Source: Streptomyces sp. ADI95-17 (GTDB lineage Bacteria > Actinomycetota > Actinomycetes > Streptomycetales > Streptomycetaceae). Taken from it: 64,000 nucleotides of DNA. The notes below the pieces were generated by a model. It did no database searches, had not been told where the DNA came from, and saw only the letters and a program-made list of their open reading frames with translations. Position 1 is the stretch's first letter; each line of letters begins with the position of its first letter. The stretch lies in assembly GCF_003846175.1 (NCBI RefSeq), contig NZ_ML123050.1:718409-782408 (forward strand), in the 5' to 3' direction. The position numbers were made by a program, and so were the translations under genes. Positions 52,305-60,205 of this stretch are shown here, piece after piece.

Positions 52305-53339
52305 TCAGCTCGGGTCCGCCATCTGCCGGGAGAGCCAGGCCAGGGCCGGCGGCATCCGGTATTCGACGGCGTGGTGCCCTCCGTCGAACAGCTCGAAGCG
52401 TATGACCGCGTCGTCCACCCCGGCCTCGGCCAGGGCGTCGCGGAAGGCCTGCGCCCCCAGGTCGAGGAACCATTCGTCGCGGGTGCCCGCGTCGATCCAG
52501 ATCGCCCGCTGGGACCGCAGCGCCCCGGCATGCGCCGGCGCCATCCGTACCGGGTCCCAATCCAGCCAGCGCTGCCAGATCTCCGGCAGGAGCGCGCCCG
52601 TTCGCGGGTCGAAGGGCAACTGCGGGGTGCCGTCCGCGGCGGGCGAGAAACAGGACGAGACACCGAGCAGTTCGAGCAGCCGCAGGTCCTCGTCCCTGGT
52701 GAAGGCCACGCGTGAGCGGAAGTCGTCCCACCAGCGGAAGATGTCGCCGTCGTAGGCCCTCAAGTGCCGTGCCGCCATGAGGAAATGGGGGATGTACTGG
52801 GCCTCCGACAGCGAGTCGCCGGAGTGGGTCGCGAACGCGCCGAACAGGTCGGGCCGGAGCATCGGTGTGATCATCGCGCCGAGTCCGCCGCTCGACTTCC
52901 CCGCCAGCGCGCGGTGGTCGCGGTCGGCGGCCGTGCGGTAGTGGGCGTCGACCCACGGCACGATCTCCTCGCAGAGGTACGAGTGGTAGCGGCCGGTGCC
53001 CGGCGAGTCGATGTACTGACTGCCGCCGTACGTGGTCCAGGCGTCCACGAACACCAGCACCATCGGCGGGGCCTCGCCGCGGGCGAAGATCCCGTCCACG
53101 AGCTCGGGCACCGGCTGACGGTAGGGGGTGCGGTTGCGCCAGACCGGGAGCGTTCCGGCGTAGCCGAGCAGGAGGTACGTGACGGGATACCGGCGCCCGG
53201 GATCGGTGTCGTAGCCGGGCGGGGTGTAGACCCACAGCGGCCGCTGCGCCGGGTCGCCCAGCGGGTTGTCGCGCAACAGCGCGCTGTCGATGACGTGCTC
53301 GTCGATGCGGCCTGCGAGCGCGGTGGGCCATGGGGCCAT
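52305..53339 (-). CDS. Alpha/beta-hydrolase esterase (siderophore-esterase-like)
   Basis: The 344-residue cytoplasmic hydrolase of the esterase D/Fes-type group has LWVYTPPGYDTDPGRRYPV, MVLVFVDAWTTYGGSQYIDS, a nucleophile elbow LAGKSSGGLGA and the His in FDGGHHAVEYR. Relatives hydrolyse ester siderophores or act as feruloyl-type esterases. GAGGAGG precedes ATG 53339. It is 160 bases upstream of the binding-protein gene on the same strand. Confidence 0.8.
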   Translation of the reverse strand: MAPWPTALAGRIDEHVIDSALLRDNPLGDPAQRPLWVYTPPGYDTDPGRRYPVTYLLLGYAGTLPVWRNRTPYRQPVPELVDGIFARGEAPPMVLVFVDAWTTYGGSQYIDSPGTGRYHSYLCEEIVPWVDAHYRTAADRDHRALAGKSSGGLGAMITPMLRPDLFGAFATHSGDSLSEAQYIPHFLMAARHLRAYDGDIFRWWDDFRSRVAFTRDEDLRLLELLGVSSCFSPAADGTPQLPFDPRTGALLPEIWQRWLDWDPVRMAPAHAGALRSQRAIWIDAGTRDEWFLDLGAQAFRDALAEAGVDDAVIRFELFDGGHHAVEYRMPPALAWLSRQMADPS

Positions 53340-53438
53340 CGGAACCTCCTCGGGAGCGGAAGCCCAACATTACTACGATTTCAAAATATACGAATTGGAA
53401 ATACTCGTCGGGCCGGGAGTCGAGGTCACGCCCTCCGG

Positions 53439-54344
53439 TCACCGGGACGGAGCGCCTGCGCCGGTCACCGCGCCGGGATCGACCCCGAGCCCCGTGAGGA
53501 ACGCCGCGGCGGCCGGGGTGGGGCGGAAGCGGCTCCAGACCAGGCGCTCGGTGCGCGCGGGGGCATCGCGGACGGAGAGCACGTGTACGCCGGTCAGCTC
53601 CGCCGCGAAGGCGGCTGGCAGCATGGCGATGCCGAGCCCGCTGCGTACCAGCCGGACGATGAAGTCGGTGCCGCTGACCTCGAAGGCCACCTCGCGGGTG
53701 AGCCCCATCGCCGCGAACGCCTCCTCCGACTGCGCCCGGGCGGCGGTGCCGTCCGGGTGGTCGACGAACATCTCCTGTGCCAGCCGGTCGAGGCCCACCT
53801 CCGTCTGCCCGGCCAGGGCGTGGGTGGGTGCCACGACGGCGACCAGTTCACCCGTGGCGAGCTCGTGATCGCTCACGCCCTTGGGCCGGTAGCTGGGCAG
53901 CACCCCCAGGAACGCCACGTCGAGCGTCCCGTCCCGTACTTCCTGGGCCAGGTCCTTGCTCGCTCCGTCCCGCAGCACGATGTGCACCTTCGGGTGGCGG
54001 AGGTGGAAGGCCCGCAGCGCGGCCGGGATGTCGACCGCGGAGATGGTCGGGATGGAGCCGACCGCGAGACGGCCGCGGACCTCCCCCGCCGCCGCGGCGA
54101 CCTCGGCGCGGGCCCGCTCCGCCGCGTCCAGCGCCTGCCGGGCCTCCGGCAGGAACACCTCGCCCGCCGCGGTGAGCCGTACCCGGCGGCTGGTGCGGTC
54201 GAAGAGCCGGGCCCCCAGCTCCTTCTCCAGCCGGGCGATCTGGTGGCTCAACGCGGACTGGACGACCAGGCACCGCTTCGCGGCGCGGGTGAAGCTGCCC
54301 AGTTCCGCCACCGCGACGACGTAACGCATCTGCTGAAGTTCCAT
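53439..54344 (-). CDS. LysR-family transcriptional regulator
   Basis: The 301-residue protein has the LysR helix-turn-helix near residues 18-37 (ELGSFTRAAKRCLVVQSALS, then HQIARLE) and a periplasmic-binding-like effector domain with VGSIPTISAVDIPAALRAF. It is divergent from an MFS exporter gene, with a symmetric site in between, the usual layout for a LysR regulator and its target. No strong ribosome binding site; ATG 54344 gives the standard N terminus MELQQMRYVVAVAE. Confidence 0.9.
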   Translation of the reverse strand: MELQQMRYVVAVAELGSFTRAAKRCLVVQSALSHQIARLEKELGARLFDRTSRRVRLTAAGEVFLPEARQALDAAERARAEVAAAAGEVRGRLAVGSIPTISAVDIPAALRAFHLRHPKVHIVLRDGASKDLAQEVRDGTLDVAFLGVLPSYRPKGVSDHELATGELVAVVAPTHALAGQTEVGLDRLAQEMFVDHPDGTAARAQSEEAFAAMGLTREVAFEVSGTDFIVRLVRSGLGIAMLPAAFAAELTGVHVLSVRDAPARTERLVWSRFRPTPAAAAFLTGLGVDPGAVTGAGAPSR

Positions 54345-54371
54345 CCATCCATCGTGAACCACGATCGATGG
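54345..54371. promoter_or_regulatory. LysR-type dyad in the lysR/MFS intergenic region
   Basis: CCATC-c-ATCGTG-aac-CACGAT-c-GATGG is a 27-base near-perfect inverted repeat starting one base upstream of the LysR start. It contains an ATCGTG-N3-CACGAT core compatible with a LysR operator. Confidence 0.65.
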
Positions 54372-54423
54372 AATGAAAAACATGTGTTGGACTCATGGAT
54401 GCCGGTCCATGAGGCTGGGACAC

Positions 54424-55707
54424 ATGGCTCACACCACTCACGAAACCCGTAGCAGGGCCGTGCCCCGCACCCTGTCCCCGCAGCCCGCGCTCGGCCGCGG
54501 TCTGGTTCTGCTGATGGCTCTCGCCGCCGCTCTCTCCTGCGCCGGGAACTACTTCGCACAGCCGCTCCTCGACCTCATCGAGGGGAATCTGCACATAGGT
54601 GTCACCGCGGCGGGTCTGATCGTGACCGCCGCCCAGGCCGGGTACGCGCTGGGGCTGATCCTGCTCGTCCCGCTCGGGGACGTCGTGGACCGGCGGCGGC
54701 TCGCCGTGGGCCTGTTCGCCCTGACCGCCTTCTTCCTCCTGGCGACGGCCGCCGCCCCCACCGGACCGCTGCTGATCGCCGGCACGCTGCTGACCGCGCT
54801 GACCTCCGTCGGGGCCCAGGTCGTGGTGCCGTTCGCGGCGGCCCTCGCGGCTCCGGCCGAACGCGGCAGGATCGTCGGCGTCGTCATGTCCGGCGTGCTG
54901 CTGGGCGGGCTGTTCGGACGGCTGGCCGCCGGTGCGCTCTCCGAGTTCGGCGGCTGGCGGACCGTGTACTGGGTCAACGCGCTGCTCATGGCCGTCATGG
55001 CGGTACTCCTGCACAAGCGCCTCCCCCGCCTGCCCCGGCCGGGCGACGGCGCCGCCATGTCGTACACCGGTCTGCTGCGCTCCACGCTGGCCCTGCTGCG
55101 ACAGGAGCCCCTGCTGCGCCGGCGGGCGGCCATCGGCGCATTCTCCATGGCCTCGTACAGCGTGCAGCTGACCGCGCTGACGTTCCTGCTGGCCCGGCCG
55201 CCCTTCGGGTGGAACGCGGCCGCCATCGGGCTCTTCGGTCTGGTGGGCGTCATCGGCGTGGTGGGCATGAACATCGGGGCCCGGCTCAGTGACCGCGGCC
55301 GGGTGCAGGCCGTGTCGGGAACGGCGGCCGCGCTCCTCACGCTCGCCTGGCTGCCGCTGCTGGCCGGTGAACGGTCGCTGCTATGGCTGACGGTCGGCGT
55401 GATCCTGCTGAACATCGCGCAGCAGGCGGGGCTCAACAGCAGCCAGAACGTGATCTACGCGCTGCGCCCGGAGGCCCGCAACCGCATCAATTCCGCCTTC
55501 ATGACCCTCTTCTTCATGGGCGGGGCGGCCGGCGCGGCGCTCGCCTCGGTGGTCTGGTCCCGGGCCGGCTGGAGCGGCATCTGCCTCCTGGGCGGCGTCC
55601 TCGCCGCCGGCGGTCTCGTGCTGTGGGTCCTGGAGCGCGCCCGGACGGCCTCCGCCGCGAGCCCCGGCAACGGGGCCGGGTCCGGGTCCGGCGCCGTCAG
55701 TCGTTGA
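54424..55707 (+). CDS. MFS transporter
   Basis: The 427-residue protein has twelve hydrophobic helices, the cytoplasmic loop 2-3 motif LVPLGDVVDRRRLAVG and ARLSDRGRVQAV in loop 8-9, as in drug:proton antiporters of the DHA group. ATG 54424 is chosen; an ATG at 54409 is possible. It is likely controlled by the divergent LysR regulator. The Gly/Ser-rich C terminus overlaps the convergent cupin gene by eleven bases. Confidence 0.88.
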   Translation: MAHTTHETRSRAVPRTLSPQPALGRGLVLLMALAAALSCAGNYFAQPLLDLIEGNLHIGVTAAGLIVTAAQAGYALGLILLVPLGDVVDRRRLAVGLFALTAFFLLATAAAPTGPLLIAGTLLTALTSVGAQVVVPFAAALAAPAERGRIVGVVMSGVLLGGLFGRLAAGALSEFGGWRTVYWVNALLMAVMAVLLHKRLPRLPRPGDGAAMSYTGLLRSTLALLRQEPLLRRRAAIGAFSMASYSVQLTALTFLLARPPFGWNAAAIGLFGLVGVIGVVGMNIGARLSDRGRVQAVSGTAAALLTLAWLPLLAGERSLLWLTVGVILLNIAQQAGLNSSQNVIYALRPEARNRINSAFMTLFFMGGAAGAALASVVWSRAGWSGICLLGGVLAAGGLVLWVLERARTASAASPGNGAGSGSGAVSR

Positions 55708-56014
55708 CGGCGGTCAGCAGCACCACGGCGTCCTCCAGCGCCAGCAGCCCGTGCCGCTCCTGCGGGATCGGGTGGAGCCCTCCGGCCCCCAGCTCCACAT
55801 CGCCCGAGGCCGCCGTGAGCCGGACCCTGCCGCGCAGCACCTGGAGGGAGGCCGCGGCGGGGGCGTTGTGCTCGTCGAGGGCGGAGCCCGAGGTGAGGGC
55901 GATGACGGTCTGCCTCAGGGGTTCCTCGTGCAGCAGGCGGTGGGCGCTGCGGCCGTGCGCGGAGGCCCGGGCCGCGGCCAGATGCTCGTCGGCGAGGGCA
56001 TTCAGATCGTCCAT
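55697..56014 (-). CDS. Small cupin-domain protein
   Basis: The 105-residue protein has an N-terminal helix (MDDLNALADEHLAAARA), and a single cupin barrel with SALDEHNAPAAASLQVLRG and GAGGLHPIPQERHGLLAL. The metal ligands of classical cupins are only partly present (His in DEHN, His in QERHG). Such proteins are common next to stress genes; no function is assigned. Confidence 0.8.
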   Translation of the reverse strand: MDDLNALADEHLAAARASAHGRSAHRLLHEEPLRQTVIALTSGSALDEHNAPAAASLQVLRGRVRLTAASGDVELGAGGLHPIPQERHGLLALEDAVVLLTAVND

Positions 56015-56060
56015 GTGCCCACTGTGCCGCAGTGCCCGTCACCCCGCGATCCTGGCGGCG

Positions 56061-56095
56061 GCCCGGCCGGGCGGATCATCCGCCCGACCGGCCGG
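56061..56095 (-). terminator. Terminator after the alpha-glucosidase gene
   Basis: GGGCGGAT and ATCCGCCC (56069-56076, 56078-56085) form a tight hairpin extended on both sides by CCGG-rich pairs, directly after the GH13 stop. Confidence 0.6.
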
Positions 56096-56101
56096 GCGGC
56101 C

Positions 56102-57724
56102 CTACGGCCGCAACCAGGCCGCGGTGTCCCTCGGGAGCCGTCCCTGCCCGTCCAGCGGTCCGCTGAGGAGAAGGACGTCCGTGTGTTCGGGCAGCTCCAC
56201 GGGCCCCTCCCCCAGATTGACCACACAGACCGGTCCGCCGGTCCGGGCAAACGCGAGCACACCGGGTGCGGAGGGCAGCCAGGTCAGCTGCCGGCCCCCG
56301 GCCCCCGCCGTGCGGAAGCCGGGCTCGGTCCGGCGCAGCCGCAGCGCCTCGCGGTAGAGGCTGAGCATCGACCCGGGGTCGGTGCGCTGCCGGTCGGCGG
56401 CGTACGAACTCCAGTCGGGCGGCTGCGGAAGCCATGGCTCCGTGGTGCAGCCGAATCCGGCGTACGGTGCCCGCGCGGACCACGGCAGCGGTACCCGGCA
56501 TCCGTCCCGTCCCGGGTCGGTGCCGCCCGAGCGCAGGTGCATCGGGTCCTGGATCCGGTCGCGCGGGATGTCGGCCTCCGGGAGTCCCAGTTCCTCGCCC
56601 TGGTAGAGGTAGACCACGCCGGGCAGGGCGAGCGACAGCAGTGCCGCGGCCCGGGCCCGCCGGCCGCCCAGTGCCAGGTCCGTCGGCGTGCCGAAGGTCT
56701 TGGTGTGGAAGGCGAATCCGGTGTCCTCACGGCCGTACCTGGTGGCGGTCCGGGTCACGTCGTGGTTGCACAGGACCCAGGTGGCGGGGGCACCGACCGC
56801 GGCGTGTTCGGCGAGCGTGTCGTCGATCGTGGAGCGCAGCCGCCCGGCGTCCCAGGGGCAGGCCAGGAAGTTGAGGTTGAAGGCGGTGTGCAGTTCGTCC
56901 GGGCGCAGATAACGGGCGAAGCGCTCGCTGTCCGGGAGCCAGACCTCACCGACGAAGACCGCCCCGTACTCGTCGGCGATGGCCCGCCAGGAGCGGTAGA
57001 TGTCATGGAGTTCGTCGCGGTCGGAGAACGGGTGCGGGTCGCGGCCCTCGACGAAGTCGGGCAGCGCGGGGTCCTTGGCGAGCAGGGCCGCCGAGTCGAT
57101 CCGTACGCCCGACACACCCCGCTCGAACCAGAAGCGGAGCACGTCCTCGTGTTCCTGGCGGACCGTCGGGTGTGCCCAGTTGAGGTCGGGCTGCTGCGCG
57201 GCGAACAGGTGCAGGTACCACTCGCCGTCCGCGAGCCTGGTCCATGGGACGCCGCCGAATTCGGAGACCCAGTCGTTGGGCGGCAGTTCGCCGTCCGGGC
57301 CGCGCCCGGTCCGGAAGTGGAACAGTTCCCGCTCGGGGCTGCCCGGCCCGGCGGCGAGGGCCGCGCGGAACCACGCGTGCTGGTCGGAGACATGGTTGGG
57401 GACGATGTCGACAATCGTTCGGATGCCCAGTTCACGGGCGTCCGCGATCAGTCCCTCGGCCTCGGTGAGGCTGCCGAACGCGGGATCGATGGCGCGGTAG
57501 TCGGCCACGTCGTATCCGCCGTCGGCGAGCGGCGACAGATACCAGGGGGTGAACCAGATCGCGTCCACGCCCAGTTCGACGAGGTGGGGCAGCTTGGCGC
57601 GTACTCCCGCGAGATCGCCGGTTCCGTCACCGTCACCGTCGGCGAAGCTGCGTACGTAGATCTGGTAGATGGCGGCGTCCCGCCACCATTCCACGGTGAC
57701 CTGGGGCGCGGGGCCGGCTGCCAC
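56102..57724 (-). CDS. GH13 alpha-glucosidase (oligo-1,6-glucosidase type)
   Basis: The 540-residue cytoplasmic enzyme has the GH13 conserved regions: DIVPNHVSDQHAWF, GVRIDSA (nucleophile Asp), FVGEVWLP (acid/base Glu) and CNHDVTRTATRYG (stabilising Asp). QIYVRSFADGDGDGTGDLAG is typical of alpha-glucosidases that act on maltose, isomaltose or trehalose-type ends. GTG 57724 follows AAAGGAAGG. No transporter gene is linked here. Confidence 0.9.
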   Translation of the reverse strand: MAAGPAPQVTVEWWRDAAIYQIYVRSFADGDGDGTGDLAGVRAKLPHLVELGVDAIWFTPWYLSPLADGGYDVADYRAIDPAFGSLTEAEGLIADARELGIRTIVDIVPNHVSDQHAWFRAALAAGPGSPERELFHFRTGRGPDGELPPNDWVSEFGGVPWTRLADGEWYLHLFAAQQPDLNWAHPTVRQEHEDVLRFWFERGVSGVRIDSAALLAKDPALPDFVEGRDPHPFSDRDELHDIYRSWRAIADEYGAVFVGEVWLPDSERFARYLRPDELHTAFNLNFLACPWDAGRLRSTIDDTLAEHAAVGAPATWVLCNHDVTRTATRYGREDTGFAFHTKTFGTPTDLALGGRRARAAALLSLALPGVVYLYQGEELGLPEADIPRDRIQDPMHLRSGGTDPGRDGCRVPLPWSARAPYAGFGCTTEPWLPQPPDWSSYAADRQRTDPGSMLSLYREALRLRRTEPGFRTAGAGGRQLTWLPSAPGVLAFARTGGPVCVVNLGEGPVELPEHTDVLLLSGPLDGQGRLPRDTAAWLRP

Positions 57725-57832
57725 GTTGGCCTTCCTTTCGCGGGGAGTTGGCACGAAGTCCTCGGCCGGAACTCCGCCGGCGCGTGCCACACTCAACCAC
57801 CGCACACGGTGGAGATCAACGTCTCGCGTGGA

Positions 57833-58318
57833 TCACGCGCGATCGGCCGTCCACCGGTACCGGACGTCCGGTACCCGCTCCTCGTTGCGGCTGCCGTCGT
57901 CGAACTCGACGGCGGTGAACCCGTGCCGCTCGTAGAAGGCCCTGGCGTCCGTATTTCGCTGGAAGACGTACAGCGTGAGCTCACCGGCCGCGAGCCGGCG
58001 CGCCTCGGCCAGGAGCAGCGAGCCGATGCCCCGGCGCCGAACGTCGGGGCGCAGGTACAGGTGTTCCAGCTCGGTTCCGTCGAGGGAGGCGAAGCCCAGC
58101 AGTTCCCCGGTGCCGGTCTCGGCGATCCGCACCGTCGTGCCGGGCAGCACCACATGGGTCATCCAGGCGAGTGTGTCCTCGTCGCTGTGGACCTTCGGCA
58201 GATACGGCATCGACGCGGCACGCGAGTCGAGGAAGAGCCGGGTCAGCGGCCCGGCGTCCGCCGCGGTGGCCTCGCGCAGCAGTACCCGGCCGTCCGGCCC
58301 GGAATCGTCTCGTGACAT
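57833..58318 (-). CDS. GNAT-family N-acetyltransferase
   Basis: The 161-residue protein is a compact GNAT enzyme with LYLRPDVRRRGIGSLLLAEA as the acetyl-CoA motif and NTDARAFYERHGF downstream. AGGAGAGACGAG precedes ATG 58318. It lies 108 bases upstream of the GH13 gene and divergent from pgm. Acceptor unknown. Confidence 0.88.
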   Translation of the reverse strand: MSRDDSGPDGRVLLREATAADAGPLTRLFLDSRAASMPYLPKVHSDEDTLAWMTHVVLPGTTVRIAETGTGELLGFASLDGTELEHLYLRPDVRRRGIGSLLLAEARRLAAGELTLYVFQRNTDARAFYERHGFTAVEFDDGSRNEERVPDVRYRWTADRA

Positions 58319-58518
58319 CTCGTCTCTCCTGGTCCGGCAGGAAACCCGCCGTCGTACGCGATCCGCGGTGAACCGCTCGTGGTCGCGGACGAACCTATGC
58401 CGGGGCCCAGCCCGGCCGCCAGCGGAATTCGGCGGGGCAGTCACGGACCGGTGCGGGCCACCCGCGAAAATGTGACGGGGGAACACCGAACGACCGACCG
58501 ACACGGAGGAGTGGGCAG

Positions 58519-60159
58519 ATGCCGCACGAACGAGCTGGACAGCCGGCCCGGCCGGAGGATCTCATCGATGTGGCCCGGCTGGTGACGTCGTACTACGCGC
58601 TGCACCCGGACCCGGCCGAGCCGGACCAGCGGGTGGCGTTCGGCACCTCCGGTCACCGCGGGTCGTCCACGGCCACCGCGTTCAACGAGGACCACATCGC
58701 CGCCACCAGCCAGGCCATCAGCGAGTACCGGGCCATGCAGGGCACCGACGGGCCGCTCTTCCTCGGCGCCGACACCCACGCGCTGTCGGAGCCGGCCCGG
58801 ATCACCGCCATCGAGGTGTTCGCCGCCAACGACGTGACCGTGCTCATCGATCCGGCCGACGGCTACACCCCGACCCCGGCCGTCTCGCACGCGATCCTCG
58901 GCCACAACCGGGGCCGGACGGCACGGCTCGCCGACGGTGTGGTGGTCACCCCGTCCCACAACCCGCCCGGTGACGGCGGGTTCAAGTACAACCCGCCGAA
59001 CGGCGGCCCGGCCGGCTCCGACACCACGGGCTGGATCCAGGAGCGGGCCAACGAGATCATCGCCGCCGGGATGAAGGACGTGCGCCGGCTGCCGTACGCC
59101 CGCGCACGGGCGGCGTCGACCACCGGGACGTACGACTTCCTCGGCAACTACGTGGCCGACCTGCCGTCCGTGCTCGACCTGGACGCGGTCCGGGCGGCCG
59201 GAGTACGCATCGGCGCCGACCCGCTGGGCGGCGCGTCGGTGGCGTACTGGGGGCGGATCGCCGAGCAGCACCGGCTCGATCTGACGGTCGTCAATCCGCT
59301 GACCGATCCCACCTGGCGGTTCATGACGCTGGACTGGGACGGAAAGATCCGGATGGACTGCTCGTCGCCGTACGCGATGGCCTCGCTGATCGGGCAGCGC
59401 GACCGCTACCAGATCGCGACCGGGAACGACGCCGACGCCGACCGGCACGGCATCGTGACACCGGACGCCGGGCTGATGAACCCGAACCACTACCTCGCCG
59501 TCGCCATCGACTACCTGTACGCCCACCGGGAGCGGTGGCCCGCGGCCGCGGGGGTCGGCAAGACGCTGGTGTCCTCGGGAATGATCGACCGGGTCGCCAC
59601 CGGTCTCGGCCGTGAGCTGGTCGAGGTGCCGGTCGGCTTCAAGTGGTTCGTGGACGGCCTGGTCGACGGATCGCTCGGGTTCGGCGGCGAGGAGTCCGCC
59701 GGGGCCTCGTTCCTGCGCCGCGACGGTTCGGTGTGGACGACCGACAAGGACGGCATCATTCTGGCGCTGCTCGCCTCGGAGATCCTCGCGGTGACCGGTG
59801 AGTCGCCGTCCGAGCGCTACGCCGCGCTCACCACCCGGTTCGGCGAGCCGGCGTACGCCCGGATCGACGCTCCCGCCGACCGCGCGCAGAAGGCGGTCCT
59901 CGCGCGTCTCTCCCCCGAGCAGGTCACGGCCGACACGCTGGCCGGTGAGCCGGTCACGGCCGTGCTGACCCGGGCGCCCGGCAACGGCGCGCCGATCGGG
60001 GGCATCAAGGTGACCACCGAGAACGCCTGGTTCGCGGCGCGCCCCTCGGGCACCGAGGACGTGTACAAGATCTACGCGGAGTCGTTCCTGGGCGCCGGAC
60101 ATCTCGGCCGGGTGCAGGAGGAGGCCAGGGCAGTGGTGTCGGCGGCGCTGGGGTCCTGA
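58519..60159 (+). CDS. pgm: Phosphoglucomutase (alpha-D-glucose phosphate-specific)
   Basis: The 546-residue enzyme has the phosphoserine loop VVTPSHNPPGDGG with Ser146, matching the E. coli Pgm numbering, the metal-binding GNDADADRHG, the sugar loop GGEESAGASF and the phosphate-binding RPSGTEDVYKIYAESF. It interconverts glucose 1- and 6-phosphate. GGAGGAG precedes ATG 58519. Confidence 0.95.
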   Translation: MPHERAGQPARPEDLIDVARLVTSYYALHPDPAEPDQRVAFGTSGHRGSSTATAFNEDHIAATSQAISEYRAMQGTDGPLFLGADTHALSEPARITAIEVFAANDVTVLIDPADGYTPTPAVSHAILGHNRGRTARLADGVVVTPSHNPPGDGGFKYNPPNGGPAGSDTTGWIQERANEIIAAGMKDVRRLPYARARAASTTGTYDFLGNYVADLPSVLDLDAVRAAGVRIGADPLGGASVAYWGRIAEQHRLDLTVVNPLTDPTWRFMTLDWDGKIRMDCSSPYAMASLIGQRDRYQIATGNDADADRHGIVTPDAGLMNPNHYLAVAIDYLYAHRERWPAAAGVGKTLVSSGMIDRVATGLGRELVEVPVGFKWFVDGLVDGSLGFGGEESAGASFLRRDGSVWTTDKDGIILALLASEILAVTGESPSERYAALTTRFGEPAYARIDAPADRAQKAVLARLSPEQVTADTLAGEPVTAVLTRAPGNGAPIGGIKVTTENAWFAARPSGTEDVYKIYAESFLGAGHLGRVQEEARAVVSAALGS

Positions 60160-60163
60160 GCCG

Positions 60164-60193
60164 GGCCGGGGCGGCTTACGGGCCGCCCCGGCC
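60164..60193. terminator. Bidirectional terminator
   Basis: GGCCGGGGCGGC (60164-60175) pairs perfectly with GCCGCCCCGGCC (60182-60193), between the convergent pgm and PHP-protein genes. Confidence 0.85.
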
Positions 60194-60205
60194 GTCCGCG
60201 CGGGT

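Noticed and set aside
52141..53442. A 433-codon minus-strand open frame across the esterase gene
   Set aside because: The esterase frame (53339-52305) has catalytic motifs and a ribosome binding site; this frame is an Arg/Pro-rich shadow.
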